In this document: positions 24,896 to 34,900 of the stretch, one piece after another
Numbering within the stretch: position 1 is the stretch's first letter
Layout of the letters: each line of letters opens with the position of its first letter
Assembly (NCBI GenBank): GCA_965243415.1
Contig: OZ251549.1
Location: 558,001-622,000, forward strand
Source: G965204755 sp965243415
GTDB taxonomy: Bacteria; Acidobacteriota; Vicinamibacteria; Marinacidobacterales; Marinacidobacteraceae
Direction of reading: 5' to 3'
Length of the DNA stretch: 64,000 nucleotides
Translations under genes and position numbers: made by a program
Notes under the pieces: generated by a model
Seen by the model: the letters and a program-made list of their open reading frames with translations, nothing else
What the model was told of the DNA's origin: nothing
Database searches by the model: none

Positions 24896-25763
24896 GGTGC
24901 ACCTCGGTGACGACCGCATCCCGGTCGGTGAAGTAACGCCTCCACCATTCCAGGTGCTCCTCGCCCTGGATGTCAGGAATGAACATATACTTCATGCGCG
25001 CGTAGATCAGACGCACTTCCGCGCCACCGAAACCGGTCGTGTTCCAATCCGGATCGGGAGGCGCTGCGGTCGATTTCGACTCGGGACGAATGCCGCGCCA
25101 GGTGGTCAGGCCGAAGTTCTGCGGTACGACGAAATCCGACACCACCGTCAGCGACCGGGCGGCGTGCTCCAGCGCCGGGTCCCCGAATTCCCGGGCCACG
25201 CCGTCGAGCGACTGCCACAGACTGTAGGAATGCTCCGGCGACCAGGACGAGTGAGCCTCGAACAGTTCCCGAAGGGGTTTCAGGAAGCGGTCCCGATAGC
25301 GCTTCCGGGCCATGCGGGGGTTTCCGTAGAGGGCGCTCACCTCGTCCCCGTTGCCCGGATTGCACGCCACGCTGATCGGTTCGAAGAGTTCCTGCGGGTC
25401 GTAGGAGACCTCACGGACGACGACCTGGGCGTGAACCGGGAGATCGGTCACTTCGTCCAGGAGACGCCGCTCGATCTCCCGGGCGGTGTTCGGGTCCATC
25501 GGGGCGAACTCCAGGGTCTCCGCGTCCACCCGACGGTTTCGTTCCAGCAGCACCGTGTGCACCAGCGGAACGAGTGCCGGGTCGGAGGGGCAGAGCGTGG
25601 CCTCGTCGAGGTCCGCGGCGGCCGGGGCACTCCACCAGAACCACAACCCCCCGACGATCATGGCCGCGACGACGGTTCCCAGGATCCAGGTGCTGCGATT
25701 CGTCTCGCCGGCCCTCGAGCGGGAGCGGCGCCGGTTCGCTCTTCTTCCGTTTCTGCGGGGCAT
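24876..25763 (-). CDS. Membrane-anchored protein of unknown function
   Basis: 295 residues: a very basic N-terminus (Arg-rich, 1-24), one TM helix (about 26-44), then a soluble domain outside the membrane. I do not recognise the fold. The soluble part contains LVPLVHTVLLERN, ARSLTVVSDFVVPQNFG and EVRLIYARMKYMFIPDIQG. The alternating hydrophobic strands and helices and the SDF segment are loosely reminiscent of a vWA/Rossmann layout, but no complete MIDAS is present. It sits between the large membrane protein and the MotA-like gene, with overlaps of 20 bases or spacers of 4 bases, so it is an integral member of the cluster. Confidence 0.75.
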   Translation of the reverse strand: MPRRNGRRANRRRSRSRAGETNRSTWILGTVVAAMIVGGLWFWWSAPAAADLDEATLCPSDPALVPLVHTVLLERNRRVDAETLEFAPMDPNTAREIERRLLDEVTDLPVHAQVVVREVSYDPQELFEPISVACNPGNGDEVSALYGNPRMARKRYRDRFLKPLRELFEAHSSWSPEHSYSLWQSLDGVAREFGDPALEHAARSLTVVSDFVVPQNFGLTTWRGIRPESKSTAAPPDPDWNTTGFGGAEVRLIYARMKYMFIPDIQGEEHLEWWRRYFTDRDAVVTEVHHVGPGR

Positions 25764-25767
25764 GGAC

Positions 25768-27171
25768 TCAACTCCTCTCGCCGGACTCGAAGGAGTCGGC
25801 GCCGTGACGCGCGGCAGCGGAGAGCGCCTGCCGCGCCGTTTCGGATTCCTGCCGGACGGCTGCCTCGTCGGCCGCCGGGGTCTCCGGCAGCGGGGTCGCC
25901 TCCGTCAGGTCTTCCAGCCGGATCGAATGGAGATCCGGGCAGTGGGTCAGGCGGAGCGGTTCGATGGCGCGTTCCAGGTCGCGCCGCTGGCGGCGGAACT
26001 CGTCGGCGAGCGCCGCGCACTCGGTCCTCGCGTTCCGGTCGTCGGCGACTCCGGCGCGATGGACCTCGACCGCGGCCTGGAGGTTCTCGACGTGTTCCTC
26101 GAGTGCGTCGTCGAGGTCGGCCAGCGCCTCCCGGCGCGCTTTCTCGAAGGCGATCTGCGTCTTCCGGCGGACCCGCGCCCGGCGGCCGTAGCCGGGGTAG
26201 TCGTCGTCCATCGAATAGCCCTTGTAGAAGGCGAACGCGGCGAAGAGCATCCCGATCAGCGCGGCGACCCAGGACATGACGCCCTCGATCCCCAGGTAGT
26301 CGGCGGTGAACGACTGCCACGCAGCGCGACCGGCTTCCACCGCCGCCAGGTCGTCGGCAGCGGTCTGCATCGCCTGCCGGAAGTGCGCCACCAGCAAGTT
26401 GAAGAAGATGAGCCCGAGCCCGCCGGCGAGGACCACGGCACCGCCGAGGGTCTTCTTCCACGCCGAGCGGTGGTTGAAGAACCGCGCCAGGTTGCCGCCG
26501 AAGAAGGCGAAGCCGATGTTCACCGCGGCGATGGCGCCGGCGAGTCCCATCGCCTCGGCGAGCCCGCCGAGCGCCCCGCCGGCCAACAGCGTCGCGTTCA
26601 TGGCGATCTCGACTCCGCCGACGGCAGCCGTCGTCAGGCAGTGGTTGAGCCGGTTCTCCGGGTACTGCGGTTCGCGGCGGAGTCCTTCGACCGTCCGGAA
26701 CTCGTCGAGGTCGTCTTCGCTCCGGCGGGCCTCGTCCCGCGCCCGGACGACCTCGTCCCGGCGGTCCTCGGTGGCGGCGCGAATGGCGTCGAGTCCTCGG
26801 TCGCGGGCCTCGCGGATATCGCCGACGGCGTCGCCCCGGTAGAGGCGCGCGGCGTAGGCCTGGTGTTCCCGCTCGAACACTGTCGCCAGCCGGTTGTCGT
26901 GCGCCGCAGCCGCCTGCGCCAGGAGCGCGTGGAGCACCCGCGGGTCGGCGCCGCCCGGTTCGCGTTTCCGTTTCTCGAGCCGCCGCTCGAGTTCGCGGAC
27001 TTCGAGCGCCGGCCAGCGGCCGTTCATCGTCGGGTCTCCCGGGAAGGGAGGACTGCCGAGCGCCGCGTCGGCTGCCGACGGTCGTCGGCCCAGGTGGCGG
27101 AGGGCCGCCGGCAGGACCGACCCGACGCCGGCGCCTCGCGCCGGACGGACCTCGGTGAGTGCGGTGGACAT
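25768..27171 (-). CDS. Polytopic membrane protein with coiled-coil arms, unknown function
   Basis: 467 residues. The first 170 are charged and helical (many Arg/Glu heptads, e.g. RELERRLEKRKREPG and RARDEARRSEDDLDEF). Four hydrophobic segments follow between about 185 and 345: VGGVEIAMNATLLAGGALGG, AIAAVNIGFAFFGG, VVLAGGLGLIFFNLL and WVAALIGMLFAAFAF. The C-terminal 130 residues are again helical. No family was recognised. The start is ATG at 27171, five bases after the DUF932-like gene. The arrangement suggests a scaffold or signalling partner of the motor pair. Confidence 0.75.
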   Translation of the reverse strand: MSTALTEVRPARGAGVGSVLPAALRHLGRRPSAADAALGSPPFPGDPTMNGRWPALEVRELERRLEKRKREPGGADPRVLHALLAQAAAAHDNRLATVFEREHQAYAARLYRGDAVGDIREARDRGLDAIRAATEDRRDEVVRARDEARRSEDDLDEFRTVEGLRREPQYPENRLNHCLTTAAVGGVEIAMNATLLAGGALGGLAEAMGLAGAIAAVNIGFAFFGGNLARFFNHRSAWKKTLGGAVVLAGGLGLIFFNLLVAHFRQAMQTAADDLAAVEAGRAAWQSFTADYLGIEGVMSWVAALIGMLFAAFAFYKGYSMDDDYPGYGRRARVRRKTQIAFEKARREALADLDDALEEHVENLQAAVEVHRAGVADDRNARTECAALADEFRRQRRDLERAIEPLRLTHCPDLHSIRLEDLTEATPLPETPAADEAAVRQESETARQALSAAARHGADSFESGERS

Positions 27172-27176
27172 GGGGA

Positions 27177-28361
27177 TCAACTCCTTTCGAGTCGGTAGGA
27201 AAAGTGGTCGTCGCGGCCGACGGCGTTCCGAAGCCGCCGCGCCGCCGCAAGGTCGTCCTCGGAGACCTCGAAGCGCGCGCCGGGTTCGCTGAGTTCCCGG
27301 AACAGGCGGCCGGGGCGGAACTGGAGAGTGGTCAATCGATCCACATGCATTCCCGGCGCGTTGCGGTCGCTCGCGTAGTCGGTGGCCGCGTTCAACAGCG
27401 CGAAGGCGTTGTCGCCCTGACTCGCGCGGTACTTCTGCGCCAGTCCCTCGAGGTGCCGGCCGAGGGCGGCCCAGTAGCGCCGTCGCTTCGGCGTGAACGT
27501 TCCCTCGGAGGCGAACCGCTCCCCGCGTCGCGCCGGATCGGGGAAGGCCGGAGGGTCGATTCCCAGAACCCGTACCAAGCCGGCCAGGAACTGCTCCCCC
27601 GGCACCGGCACGGATTCGATCCGGGCCGGTTGTGCCCGGATCCGCTCCACCTCGAACTGGCGGAGGTCCGCGGCGGTGAACTCGCGTTCCTCGAGGTCGC
27701 GAATCCATTCGTCCATGGTCCGGCGGTGCCGGTCCTCGAAGGTGTCCCCCACCATCCTGGAGGCGCCGCCCTCGATCGGCAGCCCGTTGCCGCAGGAAAA
27801 CCGGAGCACGCCCACGCAGAAACGCACCCGGCACGACTTGTTGTAACTGTTCTTCACCCGGAGGAAGCGACTCCAGGGCCCGTCACCGGCCACGACGAAA
27901 CCGAGGCAGCCGGCGCTGAAGTCGGCATGGAAGGAAGCGCGCGATTCCGGCATTCCCCAATCGAGGAGCAGCATGTCCCTCGCGGCGGCGCCGCCGAAGA
28001 CCTTCGCGAAGAGCCGGCGGCCGATCTCGAACACCTGTTCGTTCCGGATCAACTCGTAACCCTCCGAAACCACCGAGAAGATCTCTTCCTTCCCGTTCTC
28101 ACCCGGCCCCACGATGGCGCGGTACCCGGGCACCGGCTGACCGTTCTTCTCGAGCTGCATCGGTTCCGGGCGCACCGGGAAGAACGCCGCCTCACGGAAC
28201 CGCTCGAAGTCACCGAACGGATCCGCCGGGAACGGGTCGGCCGGCGCCGAGGCGGCCCCGCCGGCCGGGTCGGGCGTTCCGGAGACCAGCCCCGGGGGGT
28301 GCACTCCGGCGGCCCTGCCCGGCAACGGGAGCCGCGTCTCGTTCGAGAAAGGCGTCGACAT
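27177..28361 (-). CDS. DUF932-like protein
   Basis: 394 residues. The core (about 70-390) contains SVVSEGYELIRNEQ, FLRVKNSYN, FCVGVLRFSCGNG, FLAGLVRVLG and GLAQKYRASQGDNAFALLNA. From memory the layout resembles DUF932, a domain common in plasmid and phage proteins of unknown function; this needs a profile search. It is clearly homologous to the C-terminal third of the adjacent VIT/vWA protein, from which it is separated by 4 bases. The two may form a heteromer. No catalytic signature is visible. Confidence 0.75.
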   Translation of the reverse strand: MSTPFSNETRLPLPGRAAGVHPPGLVSGTPDPAGGAASAPADPFPADPFGDFERFREAAFFPVRPEPMQLEKNGQPVPGYRAIVGPGENGKEEIFSVVSEGYELIRNEQVFEIGRRLFAKVFGGAAARDMLLLDWGMPESRASFHADFSAGCLGFVVAGDGPWSRFLRVKNSYNKSCRVRFCVGVLRFSCGNGLPIEGGASRMVGDTFEDRHRRTMDEWIRDLEEREFTAADLRQFEVERIRAQPARIESVPVPGEQFLAGLVRVLGIDPPAFPDPARRGERFASEGTFTPKRRRYWAALGRHLEGLAQKYRASQGDNAFALLNAATDYASDRNAPGMHVDRLTTLQFRPGRLFRELSEPGARFEVSEDDLAAARRLRNAVGRDDHFSYRLERS

Positions 28362-28365
28362 GGCT

Positions 28366-31300
28366 TCAGTCCTCCTCGCGGAAGCGGAGATGCCCGTTCG
28401 TCGCGGCGCCGTACTCGATGGCGATCTCGATGCGGCGGGCGGCGGCCAACTGGGTTTCGTTGACCTCGAATCGCGACCGGGGCCTCCCCAGGGCCTTCGC
28501 AAACCCGCCGCAGCGACGCTGCAGGGCGTTCACCCGGCCGGCGTGCATCCCCGGGGCGCGTTCCCGGCTCGCATACTCGGAGGCCGCCCCCAACAGAGCG
28601 AACGCGGTGTCGCCGTGGCTCTCCCGGTACTTGGCGGCCAACCCCTCCAGGTGCCGCCCGACGCTGCCCCAGTACGGCGCCGGCGCCCGCCGGGCGAGCC
28701 GCTTCCGCTCTTCGCGAGGCGCCTGGTCGAGACGCGCCAGGGCCTCCGGCGGCTTCAGTTCCAGCGTGCGGACCAGCCCGGCGAGGAAGTGGTCCGCCGG
28801 TACCGGGACTTCGGCCAGCCGCTCCAGCCGCTCGCGCACCGGTCGCGGATCGAACCGACGCAGCCCGTAGCGGGTCTCCCCGTGTTTCTCGATGTCGTCC
28901 ATCCAGGCGGCCAGCGGATGACGATGCGGGTCGGAGAAGGTGACGCCGTCCTCCCCGATCATTCCGTTCGCGCAGATCAACCGGTGGACCCCGACGGTGA
29001 ACCGCAGTTGGTGGGTCCGGTTGTAACTGTTGGTGACGCGCAGGAAAGGCGTCCAGGCGTCGTTCCCCCACAGCGCGAAGTCGAGCGAGTCCGCGCTAAA
29101 GTCGGCATGCATGAAACGCCGGGTGCTCGGCATCGTGAGGTTGATCGGGCGCAGTTCCCGTGCGGCGTTCTCGCCGAAGACCAGAGCGAAGACGCGGCGG
29201 CCGGCCTCCCCGGCCTCCTCGTTCGTGACCAGGTGATACCCGCCGGCGAGTCGCGCCAGGTGCTCCGCGTCGCCGAAGAGTGACCGGGGCGGCCGGAGTC
29301 GCCGGAAACCGCCGGAGACGACGGACAGGATCGAGCCGTTGGGCCGGTCCTCGACCAGTGCCCGGTGGGTCGAGACGGGGCGCCCGTCGGGGAGGTGCAG
29401 GGGGTCTTCCCGCACCGGGAAGTACGCGTCGCGGCGGAGTTGATCGAGGGCCGCCGACGCCCCTCCGAACGGCGGGTCCGGCGCGACGGACAGCGACAGG
29501 GCCACCTGGGTGCGCCGATCGGGTCCCGTCAGCACTTCGACCGGTCGCGCCCTCGCTTCCTGGACGGTCTCCAGGCTCCGATCGATTTCCGTCGGCGTTT
29601 CGAGTCGCGAGGCGAACGACTCCACGATCGACTCCACCGACTCCGACCGGCGCCGATCGGGTTCCGTCGGCACTTCGCGTTGCGAGGGCCAAACTCCGAA
29701 CTCCCGCCGTCGCGTCCCGGCGCCGCGCCGCGGACGCCGCGGCTCCGCTCGGTCGACCGCGGTCCCGCGAGCGCGAAGCGGCTCCCGTGACGCGCCCGGT
29801 TCCCCGGTTGCCGTTCGCGGCGCCGGCAGCGCCGCCCGGCGTTGCCGCAGATCCCAAGGGACCTGCCGCCCACCGGCTTCGTCGACGAGGAGCAGGTCCG
29901 ACCGCGAGGAGGCGATCCCTTCCTCGACCGCCACCCGCGCGGCGTCGGCCGCCGGGAGGAAGCCCAGTCCGAGGCCGGCGGCGAGCGCGGCGACCGCCCG
30001 GGAGTCCTCGTTCCCGGGTTCGGGACGCCGGGCAGTCCAGGCGGCGGTGATCCGGGCGCCGCCCCGGACCGCCAGCACCCTCCTCAGGATCTCGCGGTGG
30101 TCGAAGAGTTCGGCCCCCCGACGGTGCGTCGCGGCGACTCGATACTGCGCCGGACCTCCCGGGGTGCGCAGCCCCGAGAGCGCGGCGCGGAGGGTGGCGC
30201 CGATGTCCGGGCCGGCGATGAAGAAGTCGCCGCCGGAATCCACGGCGAGGCGGGCGAGGCCGCTGTCCAGGCTGTCCTCGCCCATGAGGATGACGACCAA
30301 CCGGCGTCCGCTCGAAAGGAACCGCTCGGTGTCCAGGGCGTGGCTCTTCCCGTCGGTGATGAGCAGCAGGGCCGGCGCCGCCGAACCGGCCCGGACCGTG
30401 CCGAGGGCGCGACCGATCTCCGTGCCCCCGCGGGGCGGGCCCAACAGTTGGACGGCGCGCGCGAACTCCCCGGCCCCTTCCGGCCCCGAACCGACCCGGC
30501 GCGCCCGGCTGTCGAACTCCCACAACTCCAGTCGATCCCCGGGTCCCAGGTCCGCTTCGAGACGCCGGAGCGAGGTCCGAAGCGCCGCCCACTTCGTCAA
30601 CTGCCGGTCTTCGTTCTCACTCCGGGGCCCGCTCCCGCCCCAGGGCTCCTCCATGGAGCGGGAGCGATCCACCAGGACCGCGACCTCGACAGTGCCGTCC
30701 CCGGTCACCGGCTCGATCGCCATCGTCACCGTCCGTCCGTCGGCGGCGGTCCCGGTGAGCGGCCCCGATTCCGCGCCGGTCACCTCCAGGTCGATCGGCG
30801 CGTCGGTGGAACAGCGGAACCGTCCGTCCGGGGCCGCCGGTTCCGCCGGCGCGCCCTCGACCCGGACCGAACCGCTCTCGCAGCGGACGCGCAAGTCGGC
30901 AGACGCCGGGGCGCCGTCGGTCCGGGGTTCGATGCCCTCGTCCAGCCCGGAGCGGCCATAGACCTGCCCGATCGTCAGGGGGATGCGCAGGCGACGGGTG
31001 TCCTCCTCGACCTGAAGCGGCTGCGCCCAGGTTCCCGAGACCTCGACCTCGGCGCCCGGCGCCAGGTTCCCGACAGAAAGCAGATGGATCCCCGGGAGCA
31101 GTTCCTGATGACGCACCGCCGCGACTCCTCGCCCCAGCGCCCCTTCATAGGTCTCGCTCGCTTCCGCCCGCGGCGCCGCCCGCGCCACGATCCGCCGCCC
31201 GCCGACGACCGCTTCCAACCGGAAGAGGACCGCCGCCGAAGGCGCCGGCCAGGTCAGGAGCACTTCGAGGGGCCGTTCTTCCTCGTTCCGGAAAGTCCGG

Positions 31301-31455
31301 GTGAGGGTCACCGTCGCCAGTCCGCGCCGGAGTTCCACTTCCACGGCAGTGCGCGCCAGCGGATCGAGGAACGCTTCGGTTTCGTCGAGGTGCTCGCCGA
31401 GGAGCGATTCCAGCGGGTCCACCAGGAGCGGAGGGGTAGGGGTCGTAACGGTCAT
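28366..31455 (-). CDS. VIT domain, vWA domain and DUF932-like domain fusion
   Basis: 1029 residues. Residues about 20-160 are a VIT domain (V-E-V-E-L...A-T-V-T-L-T-R-T-F-R-N, then ETYEGALGRGVAAVRHQ and NLAPGAEVEV). Residues about 255-430 are a vWA domain with a complete MIDAS: D-R-S-R-S near 263, Thr in GGTEIG, and Asp in LLITDGKSH, so metal-dependent ligand binding is expected. Residues 470-680 are Arg/Pro-rich and disordered. Residues about 690-1020 repeat the DUF932-like fold of the next gene (VTNSYN, VHRLICANGM, LVRTLELKPPEA). The start is ATG at 31455, overlapping the MerR gene by ATGA. No signal peptide is seen, so the protein is cytoplasmic. I know of no described system with this fusion. 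Confidence 0.83.
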   Translation of the reverse strand: MTVTTPTPPLLVDPLESLLGEHLDETEAFLDPLARTAVEVELRRGLATVTLTRTFRNEEERPLEVLLTWPAPSAAVLFRLEAVVGGRRIVARAAPRAEASETYEGALGRGVAAVRHQELLPGIHLLSVGNLAPGAEVEVSGTWAQPLQVEEDTRRLRIPLTIGQVYGRSGLDEGIEPRTDGAPASADLRVRCESGSVRVEGAPAEPAAPDGRFRCSTDAPIDLEVTGAESGPLTGTAADGRTVTMAIEPVTGDGTVEVAVLVDRSRSMEEPWGGSGPRSENEDRQLTKWAALRTSLRRLEADLGPGDRLELWEFDSRARRVGSGPEGAGEFARAVQLLGPPRGGTEIGRALGTVRAGSAAPALLLITDGKSHALDTERFLSSGRRLVVILMGEDSLDSGLARLAVDSGGDFFIAGPDIGATLRAALSGLRTPGGPAQYRVAATHRRGAELFDHREILRRVLAVRGGARITAAWTARRPEPGNEDSRAVAALAAGLGLGFLPAADAARVAVEEGIASSRSDLLLVDEAGGRQVPWDLRQRRAALPAPRTATGEPGASREPLRARGTAVDRAEPRRPRRGAGTRRREFGVWPSQREVPTEPDRRRSESVESIVESFASRLETPTEIDRSLETVQEARARPVEVLTGPDRRTQVALSLSVAPDPPFGGASAALDQLRRDAYFPVREDPLHLPDGRPVSTHRALVEDRPNGSILSVVSGGFRRLRPPRSLFGDAEHLARLAGGYHLVTNEEAGEAGRRVFALVFGENAARELRPINLTMPSTRRFMHADFSADSLDFALWGNDAWTPFLRVTNSYNRTHQLRFTVGVHRLICANGMIGEDGVTFSDPHRHPLAAWMDDIEKHGETRYGLRRFDPRPVRERLERLAEVPVPADHFLAGLVRTLELKPPEALARLDQAPREERKRLARRAPAPYWGSVGRHLEGLAAKYRESHGDTAFALLGAASEYASRERAPGMHAGRVNALQRRCGGFAKALGRPRSRFEVNETQLAAARRIEIAIEYGAATNGHLRFREED

Positions 31456-31943
31456 TCGCGATTTCCTGCGGTGGGTCGGGGCGCGGCGGCATCGCTCCGG
31501 GCGGGGCTCGGTGCGACGCTGTCGTCGGGAGAAGGGGGCGGGTCGGCGGCGGAGGCCGGGCGACCGGTCGGAGCGGGAGAGGGTTCGGCGGAGGAGGACT
31601 CGGGAGGGGCCCGGAGCGCCTTCTCCAGTTCTTCGCGCACGCGCTCCAGGAGCGGCTCCACCGGGTCGCCGGCGCCCATCCGTTCCTCCGCGACGACCAG
31701 GGTGATGCCGTCGGCGATCGGGATCGGGTAGCCGGCCCGGGCCTGCTGCAGCCGGCGGATCGCCGCCGGCGGGAAGCCCAGTTTCCGCAGCTGCTGGTGG
31801 CGGCGGATGGCCTTCAGATGCTCCGCTCCGTACTCCGCGAACTTGCGTCCGCCGCTGGGGCCCGGGCAGAAGCCCTCGGCGATGAGGAAGCGGATCTGGC
31901 GAGGGGTGAAACCGGTCTTCGCGGTCAGTTCCCGGAGGGTCAT
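31452..31943 (-). CDS. MerR-family transcriptional regulator
   Basis: 163 residues. The N-terminal winged helix (MTLRELTAKTGFTPRQIRFLIAE; then G-P-S-G-G-R-K-F-A-E-Y-G at the wing) is a typical MerR DNA-binding domain. Residues 45-75 form the second helical part and the last 60 residues are Pro/Ser/Ala-rich. No Cys metal site or long effector domain is present, so the inducer is unknown. It is first in the nine-gene minus-strand cluster and diverges from the DUF499 gene. The intervening inverted repeat is its likely operator, giving control of both directions. Confidence 0.85.
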   Translation of the reverse strand: MTLRELTAKTGFTPRQIRFLIAEGFCPGPSGGRKFAEYGAEHLKAIRRHQQLRKLGFPPAAIRRLQQARAGYPIPIADGITLVVAEERMGAGDPVEPLLERVREELEKALRAPPESSSAEPSPAPTGRPASAADPPPSPDDSVAPSPARSDAAAPRPTAGNRE

Positions 31944-31995
31944 TTCTTATTCGACATTGTATGTTGTCGAAAAAGATTCTGCAACTGCGGAGATA
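31944..31995. promoter_or_regulatory. Divergent promoter/operator between MerR and DUF499 genes
   Basis: An AT-rich island in an otherwise GC-rich sequence. A perfect inverted repeat TTCGACA (31950-31956) / TGTCGAA (31965-31971) with an 8-base centre is the likely MerR operator. On the minus strand TACAAT (31961-31956) lies inside it, 12 bases before the MerR ATG, so regulator binding would cover the -10. On the plus strand GGAG precedes the ATG at 31996; TATGTT (31961-31966) is a possible -10. Confidence 0.65.
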
Positions 31996-34900
31996 ATGGA
32001 ACCTGCCCGGTGGCCCCCGTTGGGCCGTCCGAAAACCCCGCCGACTGCTCGTAACCCCTTGAAAATTCCCGCTGTTTTCGACCTCTGCAAGCCTCGGGAG
32101 GAGGTGCTGCGCGGCCGGGTCGCCGAGGCCGACTTCGCCGCGGACCTGGCCGCGGTGCTCCGGGAGGAAGCCCCCGCCGACTACCGGGAGCCCGCCCGCT
32201 TCTTCCGGAACACCCACCCCACCCGGGGCCTGAAGCGCCTCCTGGAGCATGTCTGCCGGCGGCTCGGCGGCGCCGGCGGGGAGGCCGCCGCCATCTTCCG
32301 GCTGGACACCTCCTTCGGCGGCGGGAAGACCCACGGCCTCATCGCGCTGGCGCACGCGGCGCGGGCCCCGGAGTCCGTCCCCGCCGAATTCCTCGACCCG
32401 GCCCTCCGCCCGGCCGGCGCGGTCCGGGTCGCCGCCTTCGCCGGGGAGACCGCCGACCCCGCGAACGGCCGCCACCTGGCCGAGGGCGTTTCCGCGAAGA
32501 CACCTTGGGGCGAGATCGCCCACGCCCTCGCCGGCCGGGCCGGGTTCGACCGCGTGCGGGCCAGCGACGAGCAGGGGGTCGCGCCCGGCGCCGAGACCAT
32601 CGCGGGGCTCTTCGAAGGCGCGCCGACGCTGATCCTGCTCGACGAGTTGGCCGTCTATCTCCGCAAGGTGAACCGGCAGAAGGGCGCCGAGGGCCAACTC
32701 ACCGCCTTCCTCACGGGCCTCTTCCGGGCCGTCGAAACCGCGCCGAACGCCGCCGTGGTGTTCACCCTGGCTCTCGGCAAGGAGGGCGCGGTGGACGCCT
32801 ACCGGGAGGAGAACCAGCGGCTCGCCGACCAGATGGCGGAACTCGGCAGCGTGGCCGCCCGGAAGGCCACCCTGCTGAACCCGACCGAGGAGGACGAAAC
32901 CGCGCCCGTCCTCCGCCGCCGCCTCTTCGAATCCATCGAAGAATCCCGGGTGGACGAAGTCGTCGCCGCCTACCGGGCCGTCTGGAAGGCCCACGCGGAC
33001 GACGGCGAACTCTCCCGGCAAGCGCGGTTGCCGGAGACCGTCGAGCGGTTCCGCGCCGGCTACCCCTTCCACCCGGAATTGCTGGACACCCTGACCCGGA
33101 AGGTCTCGACGATCGCCGACTTCCAGCGCGTCCGGGGGATGCTCCGCCTGCTGACCCGCACTGTCGCCCATCTCTGGAAGGAACGCCCGGCGGACGCGGC
33201 GGCGATCCACCTCCACCACATCCCGGCCGGCAGCAGCGAAATCCGCAGCGAACTCGTCACCCGCCTCGAACAGCGCCCGCTCGAACCGGCGCTGAACGCC
33301 GATGTCGGGGGCAAGTCCAAGTCCCTCGCCGAGGAGATCGACGAGGAACTCCACCGCGGGATGCCGCCCTACGGGGCGTACGCGGCGCGGACGATCTTCC
33401 TGCACACCCTGGCGTTCAACGAGCCGCTGCAGGGGTGCTCGGCGCGGCGGCTGCGGTACTCGATGGTGGGGCCCGGAACCGACTTCGCCTACATCGAGGA
33501 GACCCGCAACCGGTTCCTCGAGGACTCGGCCTACCTCGACGACCGCCCCGGCGCCCCGCTCCGGTTCCGCGTCGAGGCGAACCTGAACAAGATCATCCGC
33601 ACCCGCGAGGGCATGGTGGACCCCGGCGACGCCCGCGCCGAGATCCACGACCGCATCCGTTCGATCTTCGGCTGCGGCGACCGGGGCGGCAAGGGCAGCC
33701 GGTCCGAGTTGGAGGCCCTCTGCTTCCCCGGCGGCGCTTCCGAAATCCCCGACGACGCGAGCGACCGCCCCCGCCTGGTGGTGCTCTCTCCCGACGCGGT
33801 GGGGACCGGTTCCGACGCCGACCCGGTCCCGCAGTTGCTCCGCCGCCTCCATGAGCACAAGGGCGCCGACGGGAAGGACTACCGCCTCCGCCGCAACCAC
33901 CTGGTCTTCCTCGCCGCCGAGGCCGGGCGGAAGGAGACCCTGCGCCAAAGGGCGGTGCGGCGGTTGGCGCTCCTCGAACTCAAGAAGCCGGGGCACCTCG
34001 ACGACCTCGCCGACCACCAGAAGGCGAAGGTCCGCGAGTACGAAGAGACTTCGCGGACCGACCTGGCGGTGGCGATCCAACAGTGCTACCGGCGCCTCTT
34101 CGTCCCCTCGTCCGCGGCGGCGGCCGGCAGTTCGCTGGCGTCCCTGCCCCTCGACGACCACGACGCTTCGGAGAAGCCGGGGAGCGGCCAGAAGGCGGTC
34201 GTCCGGGCGCTCCGGGAAAAAGGGAAACTGCGTCTCCCGGAAGACCCGCCGGACGCGCCCGAGTATGTCCGGGACAAGACGCCCCTGAAGACGAAGGGCG
34301 AGATGACCACCGAAGCGCTCCGGGACGAGTTCCGCCAGAACCCGGCGCTGCCGATGCTCGTCGGCGACCAGTCGTTCGTCCGCGGCCTCCGCCTCGGCGT
34401 CGAGCAGGGCTGGTATGTGTACCGGCGCGGCGACCTGCTCTTCGGTCCCGGCGAACCGACGACGGAGACCGTCGTGGACGGGGACTCCACCGTCTGCACC
34501 GTCCAGTACGCGAAGAACATCGGCATCTGGCCCCGCCCCGCCCCGGAAAAGCCCGACCCGGAAGAGCCGGACCCGGAGCCGGACCCGATACCGGACGACG
34601 ACCGGAACCGCCGAACCGGGAAAGACGGAAACGGCGGCGCAGGCGGGCGCCGGGAAACCGGCGGGGACCGGCCCAGGAGCACCCCCGGCGCCTGGGCCGC
34701 CGAGGGCCCGACGGGCGAGGCGCTGGCACGGGTGCGGGAGCAGGCGGAGGCTGCCGGGGTGAAGATCGGGTCACTCACGATCCGGCCGCAGGAGTGGGGC
34801 GACGCGCTCCGCCTGCTCCGGGCCGCCGGCGCCGCGCGCCTGGAAGCGGAGACCGCGGTCGACCTCGAAGGCGGCTACGAGACCCGCGACGGAAGTTCCT

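Noticed and set aside
28366..34161. A 1931-codon continuous minus-strand frame
   Set aside because: Only the part below 31455 has real protein character. The upper part is an antisense shadow of the DUF499 gene and would cross the divergent promoter and the MerR gene.
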